Source: Thermoplasmata archaeon
GTDB lineage: Archaea > Thermoplasmatota > Thermoplasmata > Lutacidiplasmatales > UBA184
Assembly (NCBI GenBank): GCA_021817605.1
Contig: JAKAUN010000006.1
Location: 113,811-177,810 of the forward strand
Direction of reading: 5' to 3'
Length of the DNA: 64,000 nucleotides
The notes under the pieces are model-generated. The model was not told the origin of the DNA, did no database searches, and saw only the letters and a program-made list of their open reading frames with translations. Position 1 is the stretch's first letter; each line of letters begins with the position of its first letter. The translations under genes were made by a program, and so were the position numbers. Of the stretch, positions 16,974-25,196 are shown piece by piece.

Positions 16974-18385
16974 CCCTTGCCCTCCGACGCCGACCACGCC
17001 TTGGCCGCGGCGAGGTAGCGGGCGAGCTCCTTCTCCCCGACCGCTTCGGAGGGCGCGACCAGGAGCCGGGGCGGGTCCTGGGCGGTGCCCGGTCTCGGGT
17101 CGGCGAGCGCGTGCCCGCCGAGGATCCGCCGCCGCCTGAGGCGGTCGAGGAACGAGGAGGCCGTCCCGCGCTCAAGCTCGAGGGTGAACTCGCCCAGGTA
17201 CGGTGCATCGAAGCGGGGGGCGAGAAGCCCGTCGATCGCTCCGAGGCCCGAGGCGAGCGTGCGCGCCTTCTCGGCGAGGGAGCTCTGCAGCGTGGCGAGG
17301 CCCCGAGGCCCGACCAGGCTCGCGTAGACGACGAAGGCGAGGGCCATGAGCGACTCGTTCGTGCAGATGTTCGAGGTCGCCTTGGAGCGACGGATGTGCT
17401 GCTCGCGGGTCTGCAGGGTGAGCGTGTAGGCGCGTCGTCCCTCGGCGTCGACCGTGGCTCCGACGATCCGCCCGGGGGCCTGGCGGACGTGCTCGTGACG
17501 GCAGGCGAACAGGCCGAGGAGAGGGCCGCCGAACGACGGAGCGATGCCGAACCCCTGGCCCTCCCCGACGACGACATCGGCGCCGTACTCGCCGGGCGGC
17601 CGCAGCACGGAAAGGGAGAGAGGGTCCGCCGCGACGACCAGCGGGATCTCGCCGAGGATCCCCTTGAGCTCGAAGACCCCCTCGTCCAGCACGCCGAAGC
17701 CGTTGGGCACGTCGGCGAGGAGGCCGAAGACGTCGCCCGCACGCACCGCCTCGCGGACCCAGGCGAGGTCGAGCGTCCCCCGTCGGGGGTCGTAGGGGAT
17801 CTCCTCGATCTTGAGGCCGGGGCCGCTCGCGTAGTTGGCGAGCACGGAGCGCTCCTCCCACGGTAGGCTCGCCGGGACCAGGAAGCGATGGCCGTCGTGG
17901 AGCCGGCGGCAGAACAAGAGGGCCTCGCCGGCGGCGGTCGCCCCGTCGTAGAGCGACGCGTTGGCGACGTCGAGCCCCGTGAGCTCGACCCAGAGGCTCT
18001 GGAACTCGAAGAGGGATTCGAGCATCCCTTGGCTCGCCTCGGCCTGGTACGGGGTGTAGGAGGTGTAGAACTCGCTGCGGGAGAGCAGGGCATCGACCGC
18101 CGCGGGTACGTAGCGCGAGGCGATCCGGCCTCCTAAGAACGTGGCGAAGCGACCCATCGGCCGGTTGCGCTCGAGGATCTTGTCGACGTCGGCGACGACC
18201 TCGGCCTCCTCCTTTCCCGCTCCGAGGCCGAGACGGCCGATCCGGGCCTTCTTCGGCACGTCGGCGAACAGCTCGTCCACCGAGGTGAGGCCGAGCGAGC
18301 GCAGGAGCTCCTCCTCTTCCCCCGGTGCCTCGGAGATCCAGCGCACCAAGCTCTCGCCCGGGAGCGAGCGAGCGGGGCGGCCCAT
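16970..18385 (-). CDS. gcvPA: Glycine dehydrogenase (decarboxylating) subunit 1
   Basis: This is the non-PLP half of the split glycine cleavage P-protein. Typical regions are FLGGRIASRYVPAAVDALL and FYTSYTPYQAEASQGMLESLFEFQS, ELTGLDVANASLYDGATA, and YTLTLQTREQHIRRSKATSNICTNE near the C-terminal third. From ATG 18385 it is 471 aa, near the family norm. A TTG further upstream (18415) is in frame but less likely. It is the first gene of the leftward operon gcvPA-gcvPB-M24 peptidase-pfp-mtnA, all overlapping or within 10 nt. No convincing TATA box is visible upstream. The Nog1-like gene diverges 68 nt away. Confidence 0.97.
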   Translation of the reverse strand: MGRPARSLPGESLVRWISEAPGEEEELLRSLGLTSVDELFADVPKKARIGRLGLGAGKEEAEVVADVDKILERNRPMGRFATFLGGRIASRYVPAAVDALLSRSEFYTSYTPYQAEASQGMLESLFEFQSLWVELTGLDVANASLYDGATAAGEALLFCRRLHDGHRFLVPASLPWEERSVLANYASGPGLKIEEIPYDPRRGTLDLAWVREAVRAGDVFGLLADVPNGFGVLDEGVFELKGILGEIPLVVAADPLSLSVLRPPGEYGADVVVGEGQGFGIAPSFGGPLLGLFACRHEHVRQAPGRIVGATVDAEGRRAYTLTLQTREQHIRRSKATSNICTNESLMALAFVVYASLVGPRGLATLQSSLAEKARTLASGLGAIDGLLAPRFDAPYLGEFTLELERGTASSFLDRLRRRRILGGHALADPRPGTAQDPPRLLVAPSEAVGEKELARYLAAAKAWSASEGKG

Positions 18386-18452
18386 AAAGCGTTGGCCGCG
18401 CGAGGCCACCGACAACCGTCAAAGGGAGGCGGAGCTGCTTCCGCCGGGGGGC

Positions 18453-19535
18453 ATGCCCGAGACGCGCCGCAAGGCTAGGACGCCAAAGGAGCAGGAGGAG
18501 CGTCCTCCGCCCTCGGTAGGGATCCTGGACATCGCGTTCCGGCGCGCCCAGAGGGTCTCTCCCCACGGGAAGACGAAGGCCGAGCGCGACCGGCTGCGCG
18601 CCGAGCTCAAGGTCATCCGGAGCTCCGCGACCGTCCTTCGCCACCTTCGCCTGGAGCTCCGCCCGCTACGGCCCGCCGCGTTCGGCGAGTTCGAGCGCAC
18701 GCTGGTCGACGCGGCGTTCGGGGCCCGCGCCGTCGACCGCTCCCTCCTGCGCCTCAAGCGTGCCGAGGAGAGGATCCGGGGGCTGACCCGCGACGCGGAA
18801 CGGGAGGTCGGCCGGGCCTTCGCCTCCGAGGAGCTCGGGGAGCTCATCCGGAGGTTCTACGGGCGACTCGCCAGCTTCGTGCGGGAGATCGATCCGGACA
18901 TCGTCCGGCTGCGGGAGGTCGCGGCCTACCTCAAGCAGAGGCCCACCCTCGACCTCGCCCTCCCGCGCCTGGTCGTCGCGGGTTTCCCCAATGTCGGCAA
19001 GTCGTCGCTGGTCGCCCTGCTCTCCTCCGCCCGGCCGAAGGTCGCGGAGTATCCGTTCACGACGGTGGCGATCTCGGTCGGCCACGCCGACCTCGGCTTC
19101 GACCGGCTCCAGGTCGTCGACACGCCCGGGGTGCTCAACCGCCCCCGCCACGGAAATCCCGCCGAGGTGGAGGCGGAGGCGACGGTCGCCGGGGCGGCGA
19201 CCGCCGTCCTCTTCGTCCTGGACCCGAGCGGCTCGTGCGGCTACGGGCTACCGGAGCAGGAGGCGCTGCTCGACCGCTGGCGCGAGGAGTTTCCTGGCCT
19301 TTCCATCCTCCCGGTGGAGACCAAGTGCGACCTAGGGCGTCGGACGACCGACCGGCTCCAGGTCTCCGCCGTCACCGGCGAGGGGATCGACGCGCTCCTC
19401 GCCGAGCTCTCCCGAGGGCTCGCCGACGCCCGCCGTCGGGCGGAGGCCGAGTCCCCTCGGGAGGAGGCGCCCGAACCTCCCGAGGGGAGAGGGGGCCGCC
19501 CCGCGCGCGGGCGGCCGCCCCGTACGCCCCGCTGA
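18453..19535 (+). CDS. Nog1-like GTP-binding protein (OBG-HflX-type GTPase)
   Basis: This TRAFAC GTPase of the archaeal Nog1 type is linked in eukaryotes to large ribosomal subunit assembly. The ATG at 18453 follows a GGGGGG tract. An N-terminal helical domain of about 165 residues precedes the G domain: G1 GFPNVGKSSL, switch I YPFTT, G3 VVDTPGVLNRP, and a G4 reading ETKCD rather than NKxD. The G5-like region is VSAVTGEGIDAL. The C-terminus is a short Arg/Pro/Gly-rich tail. At 360 aa it matches archaeal homologues. The G4 change from N/TKxD to TKCD is still compatible with guanine recognition. It is convergent with the CPSF-like nuclease gene. Confidence 0.88.
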   Translation: MPETRRKARTPKEQEERPPPSVGILDIAFRRAQRVSPHGKTKAERDRLRAELKVIRSSATVLRHLRLELRPLRPAAFGEFERTLVDAAFGARAVDRSLLRLKRAEERIRGLTRDAEREVGRAFASEELGELIRRFYGRLASFVREIDPDIVRLREVAAYLKQRPTLDLALPRLVVAGFPNVGKSSLVALLSSARPKVAEYPFTTVAISVGHADLGFDRLQVVDTPGVLNRPRHGNPAEVEAEATVAGAATAVLFVLDPSGSCGYGLPEQEALLDRWREEFPGLSILPVETKCDLGRRTTDRLQVSAVTGEGIDALLAELSRGLADARRRAEAESPREEAPEPPEGRGGRPARGRPPRTPR

Positions 19536-19543
19536 GCCGCCGC

Positions 19544-20776
19544 TCAGAGCACGAACGCCCGGCCGTTCTCGGGGAGGACGACGTCGCACGTCGGCTCGAG
19601 CGCGTCGCGCAGTGCCTCGCGGTGGTCGCCGTGCATCAGCACCACGGTCTTCGCGCGGCTCGCCCGGGCGAGCTTCACGAGATCGGAGTGGCCGGCGTGG
19701 GCGGAAAAGTCGAACTTGAGGACCTCGCACGCCGGTCGGATCGTGCTCTCGTCGACGGTGAGCGTCCCGTCGTCGAGCAGCTGGCGGCCGTTCGAGCCGT
19801 CGACCTGGAAGCCCGTGAGCAGGATGGAGGACTTGGGGTCCCGATAGAGCTCGCCGATGTAGAACAGCACCGGGCCGCCGTCCAGCATCCCGCCGGTGGT
19901 GACGATCACGTCGGCGTCGTGGAGCGCCTTCTTGCGCTGGCCCGCGTGCTCGACGACGTTCACCCCCTCGAGGGCATGGCGGAAGCGTCGCGCGTCGGCG
20001 AGGTACTCCGGCGCCGCGAGGTAGATCTCGTCGACCGTCCGGGCCATTCCGTCGAGATAGATCGAGAAGCCGGAGTGCGCCAAGGTCATGAGAACCTCCT
20101 GGGCGCGGCCGACCGCGAAGGCAGGAACGATCGCCTTGCCTCCCCGCTCGACGGTCTCGGCGACCTTGTCGCGGAACCTGCGCTCGGTCTCGCGGCGGTC
20201 GGGGTGCTCGCGGCCGGCGTAGGTCGACTCCATCACCAGGATGTCGCACTCGAGCGGCTCGGCTCCTCCGACCAGGTGGGTGGGTATCGTCTGGAGATCC
20301 CCCGTGAACAGCACGTCCTTCTCGCCGCGGTAGAGCTGCATGGTCGCCCCCGGGATGTGGCCGGCGGGGGTGAGCTCCACCTCGATCCCGCGGTGGCGGA
20401 AGGTCGCGTGGCGGTCGACCGCGACGAACCGGCCGTGGAGGGCGTGGATGTCGGAGCTCGCGTAGGGCGAGAGATACCCCTCCAGGCGGGCGATCTTGAG
20501 GGCGTCCTTGGTGAGGAGGTCGGCCACCGCGATCGTCACCGGGGTCGCCACGAGCTTGGCATGGGGAAGCCGGCTGAGCACCGGGGTCATTCCCGAGTGG
20601 TCGAGATGGGCGTGGGAGAGGAAGGCGAGGTCGACGTTGGTGGGAGCCGGCCTCGGGTAGGTCGGAGGGTCGGTCGGCGTGAGCCCGTAGTCAAAGAGGA
20701 GCGTCCGGCCCTGGTCCCGCACGACCAGACCGAGCGAGCCGACCTCCGAGGCGCCCCCGAGGAACCGAAGCTCCAT
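19544..20776 (-). CDS. MBL-fold beta-CASP ribonuclease (aCPSF2-like)
   Basis: This 410-aa metallo-beta-lactamase/beta-CASP nuclease acts in archaeal RNA processing or decay. The metal-binding motif is LSHAHLDHSG (HxHxDH). GDLQTIPTHLVGG follows, then VMESTYAGREHPDRRETE. The beta-CASP part has PAFAVGRAQEVLMTL, TTGGMLDGGPVLFY and DFSAHAGHSDLV. The last motif, VVLMHGDHREALRD, completes the set. It lacks the N-terminal KH domains of aCPSF1 (FttA), which points to the aCPSF2 group. The start ATG 20776 sits directly at the first beta strand (MELRFLGGASEVG). It is divergent from the suhB-like gene. Cleavage polarity cannot be read from the sequence. Confidence 0.93.
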   Translation of the reverse strand: MELRFLGGASEVGSLGLVVRDQGRTLLFDYGLTPTDPPTYPRPAPTNVDLAFLSHAHLDHSGMTPVLSRLPHAKLVATPVTIAVADLLTKDALKIARLEGYLSPYASSDIHALHGRFVAVDRHATFRHRGIEVELTPAGHIPGATMQLYRGEKDVLFTGDLQTIPTHLVGGAEPLECDILVMESTYAGREHPDRRETERRFRDKVAETVERGGKAIVPAFAVGRAQEVLMTLAHSGFSIYLDGMARTVDEIYLAAPEYLADARRFRHALEGVNVVEHAGQRKKALHDADVIVTTGGMLDGGPVLFYIGELYRDPKSSILLTGFQVDGSNGRQLLDDGTLTVDESTIRPACEVLKFDFSAHAGHSDLVKLARASRAKTVVLMHGDHREALRDALEPTCDVVLPENGRAFVL

Positions 20777-20862
20777 CGCGCGGCGGAGCGGTCCCGTCAG
20801 ATAACGCTCACCGCCTCGCGACCGCGGAGTCCGCCACCTAAGGCGTCTTTACCGCGGCCAGG

Positions 20863-21687
20863 GTGTCCGCCTCCGTGAATGCGCCGCGGAGCGGGGAGGT
20901 CGAACTGCTCCACCGGATCGGTCTCGGCGTCCAGCGGGTGGTTCGGGACGCGGCCCAGTCGCCCCACCGCGCCGACGTGATCGCGATGGGAGCGGACGGC
21001 TCGCCGACCGAGGAGCTCGACCGCGTCGCGGAATCCGAGGTCCTTCGGCAGATGGACGAGCTCGGGGTCGACTGGAACGTCGTCTCCGAGGAGATCGGCT
21101 CGGTCCGACGCGGAGGCGACCGCACGCTCGTGGTCGACCCCGTGGATGGGACGACCAACGCCCTGAGGCATCTCCCCTTCTCCGCGGTCTCTCTCGCCCT
21201 CGGGCGCGACGATCTGGGCGGGGTCGATGTCGGTCTCGTCCGCGACCTCGCGCGGGGGACGACCTACTGGGCCGAGCGAGGACGAGGCGCCTTCCGCGAC
21301 GGGCGGCCGATCCGGGTGCGCCCGTGGAAGGGCCGCGGGGAGCTCGTCCTCGTCAACCTGGGCGAGGTCGCGAGCGAGAGGGCGGTCGGCCTCGCCGGCA
21401 AGGTCCGTCGGGTCCGCTCGCTCGGCTGCGCGTCGCTCGAGATGATCCTGGTCGCCGAGGGGGCGGCGGACGGCTATCTCTTCGAGAACGCCGAGCCCAA
21501 ACGCAACCTCCGCGCCACGGACATCGCTGCGGCCTACCGGATCCTGCTCGAGGCTGGCGGGGGCGCGGCGGACAGCTCGGGCCGTTCGCTCGAGAACTTT
21601 CCCCTCTCGGTGACGGAGCGCACGACCCTCGCAGCGTGGGGTGACGCGGCGCTGGCGCCGCGGCTGCTCGCCGGGGAGGCGCCGTGA
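20863..21687 (+). CDS. suhB: Inositol monophosphatase / fructose-1,6-bisphosphatase family protein
   Basis: This Mg-dependent, lithium-sensitive-type phosphatase is in archaea often bifunctional, acting on inositol 1-phosphate and fructose 1,6-bisphosphate (class IV FBPase). The metal sites are seen in VVSEEIGS (EE), LVVDPVDGTTNALRHLPF (DPxDGT) and ATDIAAAYRILLEAGG. The start is GTG 20863 or GTG 20875; a weak TATA-like TCTTTACC (20846-20853) would favour 20875. It heads the operon suhB-nadK-JAMM with overlapping ends: nadK starts inside its stop codon. Together with the PPi-type phosphofructokinase it could serve hexose phosphate flux, which is inference. Confidence 0.9.
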   Translation: MSASVNAPRSGEVELLHRIGLGVQRVVRDAAQSPHRADVIAMGADGSPTEELDRVAESEVLRQMDELGVDWNVVSEEIGSVRRGGDRTLVVDPVDGTTNALRHLPFSAVSLALGRDDLGGVDVGLVRDLARGTTYWAERGRGAFRDGRPIRVRPWKGRGELVLVNLGEVASERAVGLAGKVRRVRSLGCASLEMILVAEGAADGYLFENAEPKRNLRATDIAAAYRILLEAGGGAADSSGRSLENFPLSVTERTTLAAWGDAALAPRLLAGEAP

Positions 21688-22556
21688 GGATCGGCCTGCA
21701 CGCCAACCCGAACAAGCCGGCGGCTCTCGCGATCGCCCGTCGCACGCTCGCGACGATCGCCGACCGCGCCGAGGTCACGATCTCCGACGAGGACCGTGAG
21801 CTCGCCCCGGAGCGGCCGCATCTCCCGCTCGAGGGGCTCGCCGCCGACGCGCTGCTTGCGATCGGCGGCGACGGGACGTTCCTGCACGCCCTGCGTCGCA
21901 CCGCGGTGCCTCTCCTCCCGCTCAACGCGGGCACCCTCGGGGTGCTCGCGGAGGTCGACGCCCGCCGTCCCGCCGAGCTCGTCAACGCTCTCGAGAGGCT
22001 CCTCGCGGGCAGCTATTTCCTGGAGGAGCGCATGAAGCTCGCCGCGGAGGTGGACCACGTGCCGCTGCCGGACGCGGCGAACGAGTACCTCGTCCACGCG
22101 GCCAAGGTCGGCAAGACCTCGCTCTTCGAGATCGCCTTTGACGGGGAGCTCGCCGGGAGCCTCCGGGCGGACGGGCTGCTGCTCTCGACGCCGAGCGGGT
22201 CGACCGGCTACGCGCTCAGCGTCCTCGGACCGATCGTCGAGCCGACGGTCGACGGGATCGTCCTGAGCGCCCTCGCCCCGTTCCGTGCCGTGCCCCGGGC
22301 GTTGGTGCTCGACCCGTTGCGCAGCGTCCGCGTGAAGGTCCTCGAGGGGGCCGCCGATGGGACGGTCCTTCCCGACGGCGACGGCGAGGTGCCTCTTCCC
22401 GCAGGACAAAGCGTGGTCATCTACCGCTCGCCACGACGCGCGACGCTCGTGCGCTTCGGCGCGTCGTTCGTCGACCGGCTCCGGGGCAAGCGGATCCTTC
22501 CCTGGAGCGACGAGCCCGCGGAGGCCCGGCATGGGGATGTTCCGCCCGCAGCGTAA
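21684..22556 (+). CDS. nadK: NAD kinase
   Basis: This enzyme phosphorylates NAD to NADP. The signature AIGGDGTFLHALR holds the GGDG motif with the catalytic aspartate, followed by LLPLNAGTLGVLAEVD. The substrate site appears as DGLLLSTPSGSTGYALSVLGPIV, the conserved GSTGY region. The length of 290 aa is normal. The start is a GTG overlapping the preceding stop (GTGA). In several archaea NAD kinase is fused to or next to an inositol phosphatase-like protein, as it is here, and an NADP phosphatase role for the SuhB-like partner has been described in methanogens. The last 26 nt overlap the JAMM gene. Confidence 0.97.
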   Translation: MRIGLHANPNKPAALAIARRTLATIADRAEVTISDEDRELAPERPHLPLEGLAADALLAIGGDGTFLHALRRTAVPLLPLNAGTLGVLAEVDARRPAELVNALERLLAGSYFLEERMKLAAEVDHVPLPDAANEYLVHAAKVGKTSLFEIAFDGELAGSLRADGLLLSTPSGSTGYALSVLGPIVEPTVDGIVLSALAPFRAVPRALVLDPLRSVRVKVLEGAADGTVLPDGDGEVPLPAGQSVVIYRSPRRATLVRFGASFVDRLRGKRILPWSDEPAEARHGDVPPAA

Positions 22557-23055
22557 GAGGGCCCCGGGTAGCCCGCCGCTCGGGGCGACCCCCCGCGCCG
22601 TCACCCGACGGCTGCTCGACAGCGCTCTGGCCAGCGCCGCGTCCGCCCTCCCGAACGAGTTCGGGGGGGTCCTGCGTGCCGACCCGCCGGGAGTGATCTC
22701 CGACCTCCTGCTCGTCCCCGGGACGACCGCCGGCCGTCGCCGCGCCAATTTCCAGCTCTACATGCTCCACGTCGACCTCACCGTGGTGGGAACCGTCCAC
22801 TCCCATCCGTCCGGAGCGCTGCACCCGTCGGACGCCGACCTCATCCTGTTCCGCAGCTGGGGACTTCGCCACCTCATCCTGGGCGCCCCGTACGGACCCG
22901 GGGCCTGGAGAGCCTACGACAACAACGGCCGCGAAACCCACCTGGACGTGGTCGGCTCGGCGGGGGCGCCCCTGCCGCTGCCGACGTATCGGCAGCGTCC
23001 GTCGCGCCACGAGCCCAGGCCGGCTTCCGGCGTCTTTCCCACCGACGAGGCGTGA
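22531..23055 (+). CDS. JAMM/MPN+ metalloprotease
   Basis: This is a zinc isopeptidase-type protein of the JAMM/MPN+ fold. Archaeal relatives (HvJAMM1) remove SAMP ubiquitin-like modifiers. The motif is complete: NEFGGVL with the catalytic glutamate at about 43, then GTVHSHPSGALHPSDAD with His 90, His 92, Ser 100 and Asp 103. At 174 aa it is a minimal JAMM domain with a short basic N-terminus and a proline-rich tail. ATG 22531 overlaps nadK by 26 nt; a second ATG at 22537 is equally possible. No ubiquitin-like or E1-like gene is visible in this window, so a role in deconjugation is inference from the family. Confidence 0.9.
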   Translation: MGMFRPQRKRAPGSPPLGATPRAVTRRLLDSALASAASALPNEFGGVLRADPPGVISDLLLVPGTTAGRRRANFQLYMLHVDLTVVGTVHSHPSGALHPSDADLILFRSWGLRHLILGAPYGPGAWRAYDNNGRETHLDVVGSAGAPLPLPTYRQRPSRHEPRPASGVFPTDEA

Positions 23056-23094
23056 AAGGAGGACGGCTCGGCGGGCCGAGAGGGCCCGCGCGGC

Positions 23095-24687
23095 CTACTC
23101 GCGGACGGGGATCGTCGGGACGGGCAACTGATCCGGATGGAGGTTGGGGTCGATCATCGCGCGCCCGGGGTGGTGCGCGTGGCTGTCGAGGCCATGGGTC
23201 TTCGCGAGGACGTCGAGGAAGGCGATGAACCCCCGGAACGCGCCGCGGTAGAGCCCCGTGTGGTTGCCCTCCCAGTCGAAGAAGTCCTTGAGCATCTTCT
23301 TCGATTGGCGCAGCCCGTGGGTGAGCGCGCGCTTGAGCAGCTCCTCCTGCAGCGGAGAGAGCCGGTCGCGGCTGAACCAGTCCTTCGACTTGAGGTGCCC
23401 GAGCGGGACGAAGAACATCGGCACCAGGAGGCCCTTGAAGTCCCACAAATCGTCGATGAGGTCGATGGTGCGCCGGACGTCCTCCTCCGTCTCCTGAGGG
23501 AGCCCGACGATGAACGTGCAGGCCGGGTAGACGTGGTTGTCGTTCATGAGCCCCGCCGCCTGGACGACGAGCTCGGGCCACTGCGAGGCCCGGAACGGCG
23601 CGACCTTCCCCGGCATCGCCGCGGTGATCATGCGGGGAGAGCCGGTCTCGACGCCGACCTCGACCCCCCACCAGCTCTGGCGGTCGTCGAGGAGGATCTC
23701 GGCGCACTTCGACAGGAGCTTCGGCTTGGTCATCAGGCTCGCGATGGCGACGTGGCTCCAGCCGACCTGTTCGTAGTAGCGCTTGGCGAGCTCGAGGAGG
23801 GGGAGGAGCTTCTCCTCCCGCGGCATCACGTTCGGGCTCCCGTAGAAGTAGACGTCGTCCGAGTGCAGGAGGCCCTTGCGGACGCCGATGGCGGCGTTGA
23901 CCCTGAGCTCCTCCTCGATCTTCGAGAGGGGATACCAGCGCGTCGGCCGGGTCGTGACCGAGCAGAACGAGCAGCCGCGGCAGCAGCCGCGTCCGATCTC
24001 GACGAGGCCGTTGACGCTCGGGAAGCGGATCGAGGAGATCTGCTCGACCTTGGGAGCCTCCTTCGCCGCGAGGACCACGTGGGGCGGGAGGAACTCGTCG
24101 CGCAGCGCCTTGCCCACGATCTCGCGGACGAAGACATCGCTCTCCCCCTCGACGACGGAGTCGATGCCGCCGATGGAGTCGACGAACTCCTGGATCCAGG
24201 GCAGCTTCGCTCGGGTCGCCGGGGCGAGCTGCCAGGCGCACGGGCCTCCCGCGATGATCTTGAGGCCCCTCTTGCGGGCCTCGAGCACCGCCGGCTGGGT
24301 GAGCATCCGCTTGAAGTTGACGCAGTTGAGCGTCTCCTTGTGCATCACCCCGCCGAACGTCGAGCTCGGCGGGTTGAGGCCGAAGTAGTCGTGGCCCGAG
24401 ATCAGGAGGACCTTCGCCTCCCCCGGCATGTACTTGTCGAGGTGGCTCGGGTGCACGATGCGGGCGTCCACGCCCGCGTCCAGGAGCGACGCCTCGATCT
24501 TGCGCATCCCGTAAGGGGCCTGCCGGGGGTAGCCGTGCTCGTCGACGGGCATCTCGGGATAGAAGAGGTGCTGGTAGACCGACTCCGGGAAGATGTACGC
24601 CGGGGTCGTCGTGCCGAACCCCAGGAACTCCTTCCCGTGGTGGTTGCTCATCATCGTCCAGTCGCACGTGATGACGACTTCGGGCAT
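23095..24687 (-). CDS. B12-binding-type radical SAM protein
   Basis: This 530-aa radical SAM enzyme has an N-terminal Rossmann-like cobalamin-binding region (about residues 60-200, with LLISGHDYFGLNPPSS and KIIAGGPCAW). The [4Fe-4S]-binding cysteines are in GRGCCRGCSFC (about 235, 239 and 242). GVEVGVETGSPRMITAAMPGK and FIVGLPQETEEDVRRTIDLI are typical of the MiaB/B12 radical SAM class. The reaction is unknown. The ATG at 24687 has GGAGTGA 8 nt upstream; an ATG 39 nt earlier lacks this. A TATA-like ATTAAAAG lies about 60 nt upstream. It stands alone, convergent with the JAMM gene. Confidence 0.92.
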   Translation of the reverse strand: MPEVVITCDWTMMSNHHGKEFLGFGTTTPAYIFPESVYQHLFYPEMPVDEHGYPRQAPYGMRKIEASLLDAGVDARIVHPSHLDKYMPGEAKVLLISGHDYFGLNPPSSTFGGVMHKETLNCVNFKRMLTQPAVLEARKRGLKIIAGGPCAWQLAPATRAKLPWIQEFVDSIGGIDSVVEGESDVFVREIVGKALRDEFLPPHVVLAAKEAPKVEQISSIRFPSVNGLVEIGRGCCRGCSFCSVTTRPTRWYPLSKIEEELRVNAAIGVRKGLLHSDDVYFYGSPNVMPREEKLLPLLELAKRYYEQVGWSHVAIASLMTKPKLLSKCAEILLDDRQSWWGVEVGVETGSPRMITAAMPGKVAPFRASQWPELVVQAAGLMNDNHVYPACTFIVGLPQETEEDVRRTIDLIDDLWDFKGLLVPMFFVPLGHLKSKDWFSRDRLSPLQEELLKRALTHGLRQSKKMLKDFFDWEGNHTGLYRGAFRGFIAFLDVLAKTHGLDSHAHHPGRAMIDPNLHPDQLPVPTIPVRE

Positions 24688-24740
24688 CCGATGTTCACTC
24701 CTGCCCCGACCGAGGCTTAGGGCCATCCACAGGGGGGTGG

Positions 24741-24750
24741 CTTTTAATGA
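24741..24750 (-). promoter_or_regulatory. TATA-like box for the radical SAM gene
   Basis: The minus strand reads TCATTAAAAG, 54-63 nt before the ATG at 24687. With a start of transcription about 25 nt downstream the leader would be about 30 nt, long enough to hold the GGAGTGA ribosome-binding site. Confidence 0.6.
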
Positions 24751-24837
24751 CTTGCCTCAACGTAAATTCGGGGTCAGAAAGCCCCTCGCGTCGGCCGAAC
24801 GGGAGCCGGGGGAGAATCACCGGCGGAGACGAGCCGC

Positions 24838-25098
24838 CTAGTCGAAATCGAGCTCGTCGTCGTCCCGTGGGAGCACGTCGTCCAGGCTGTCGGAGCTCTC
24901 CTCTTCTCCGTCCCCGGGGTCGCCGCTCTCCCGGAAGGCGGGGTCGCGCTGGAGCAGGTGGACCCGGACGCAGTCGCGGTGGGCCGGCCGACCGTTCCAG
25001 GAGCTGGTGGTCTCGGGGGCGCCGAGAGGTTCCTTGCAGAGCACGCAGATCTCCGGTGGCGGGCTGATCCAGGAGATACGTCGGGGAGGTGCGGCCAT
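24838..25098 (-). CDS. Small zinc-binding protein (CxxC...HxxC), unknown function
   Basis: This 86-aa protein is not recognised as a named family. After MAAPPRRISWISPPPE comes ICVLCKEPLG, then WNGRPAHRDCVRVHLLQ. CxxC with a later HRDC makes a plausible single zinc site (C-x2-C...H-x2-C). The C-terminal half is very acidic (EEESSDSLDDVLPRDDDELD), like other small archaeal proteins that may bind RNA or protein partners. A TATA-like GTAAAAGG lies 31-35 nt before the ATG, so it is probably leaderless and monocistronic. The frame remains open far upstream, but the promoter position and the conserved block favour this start. Confidence 0.75.
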   Translation of the reverse strand: MAAPPRRISWISPPPEICVLCKEPLGAPETTSSWNGRPAHRDCVRVHLLQRDPAFRESGDPGDGEEESSDSLDDVLPRDDDELDFD

Positions 25099-25127
25099 CG
25101 GCGTAGGGGGCGGAGGGTGGCTCGGCC

Positions 25128-25135
25128 CTTTTACC
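25128..25135 (-). promoter_or_regulatory. TATA-like box for the small zinc protein
   Basis: The minus strand reads GGTAAAAG centred 33 nt before the ATG at 25098, the spacing expected for a leaderless transcript. Confidence 0.5.
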
Positions 25136-25196
25136 CTTCGCTCGGAGCACGACCACGAGGGGGAGCTCCGATACCCCCGGGCGGGAGGGTCCGCCG

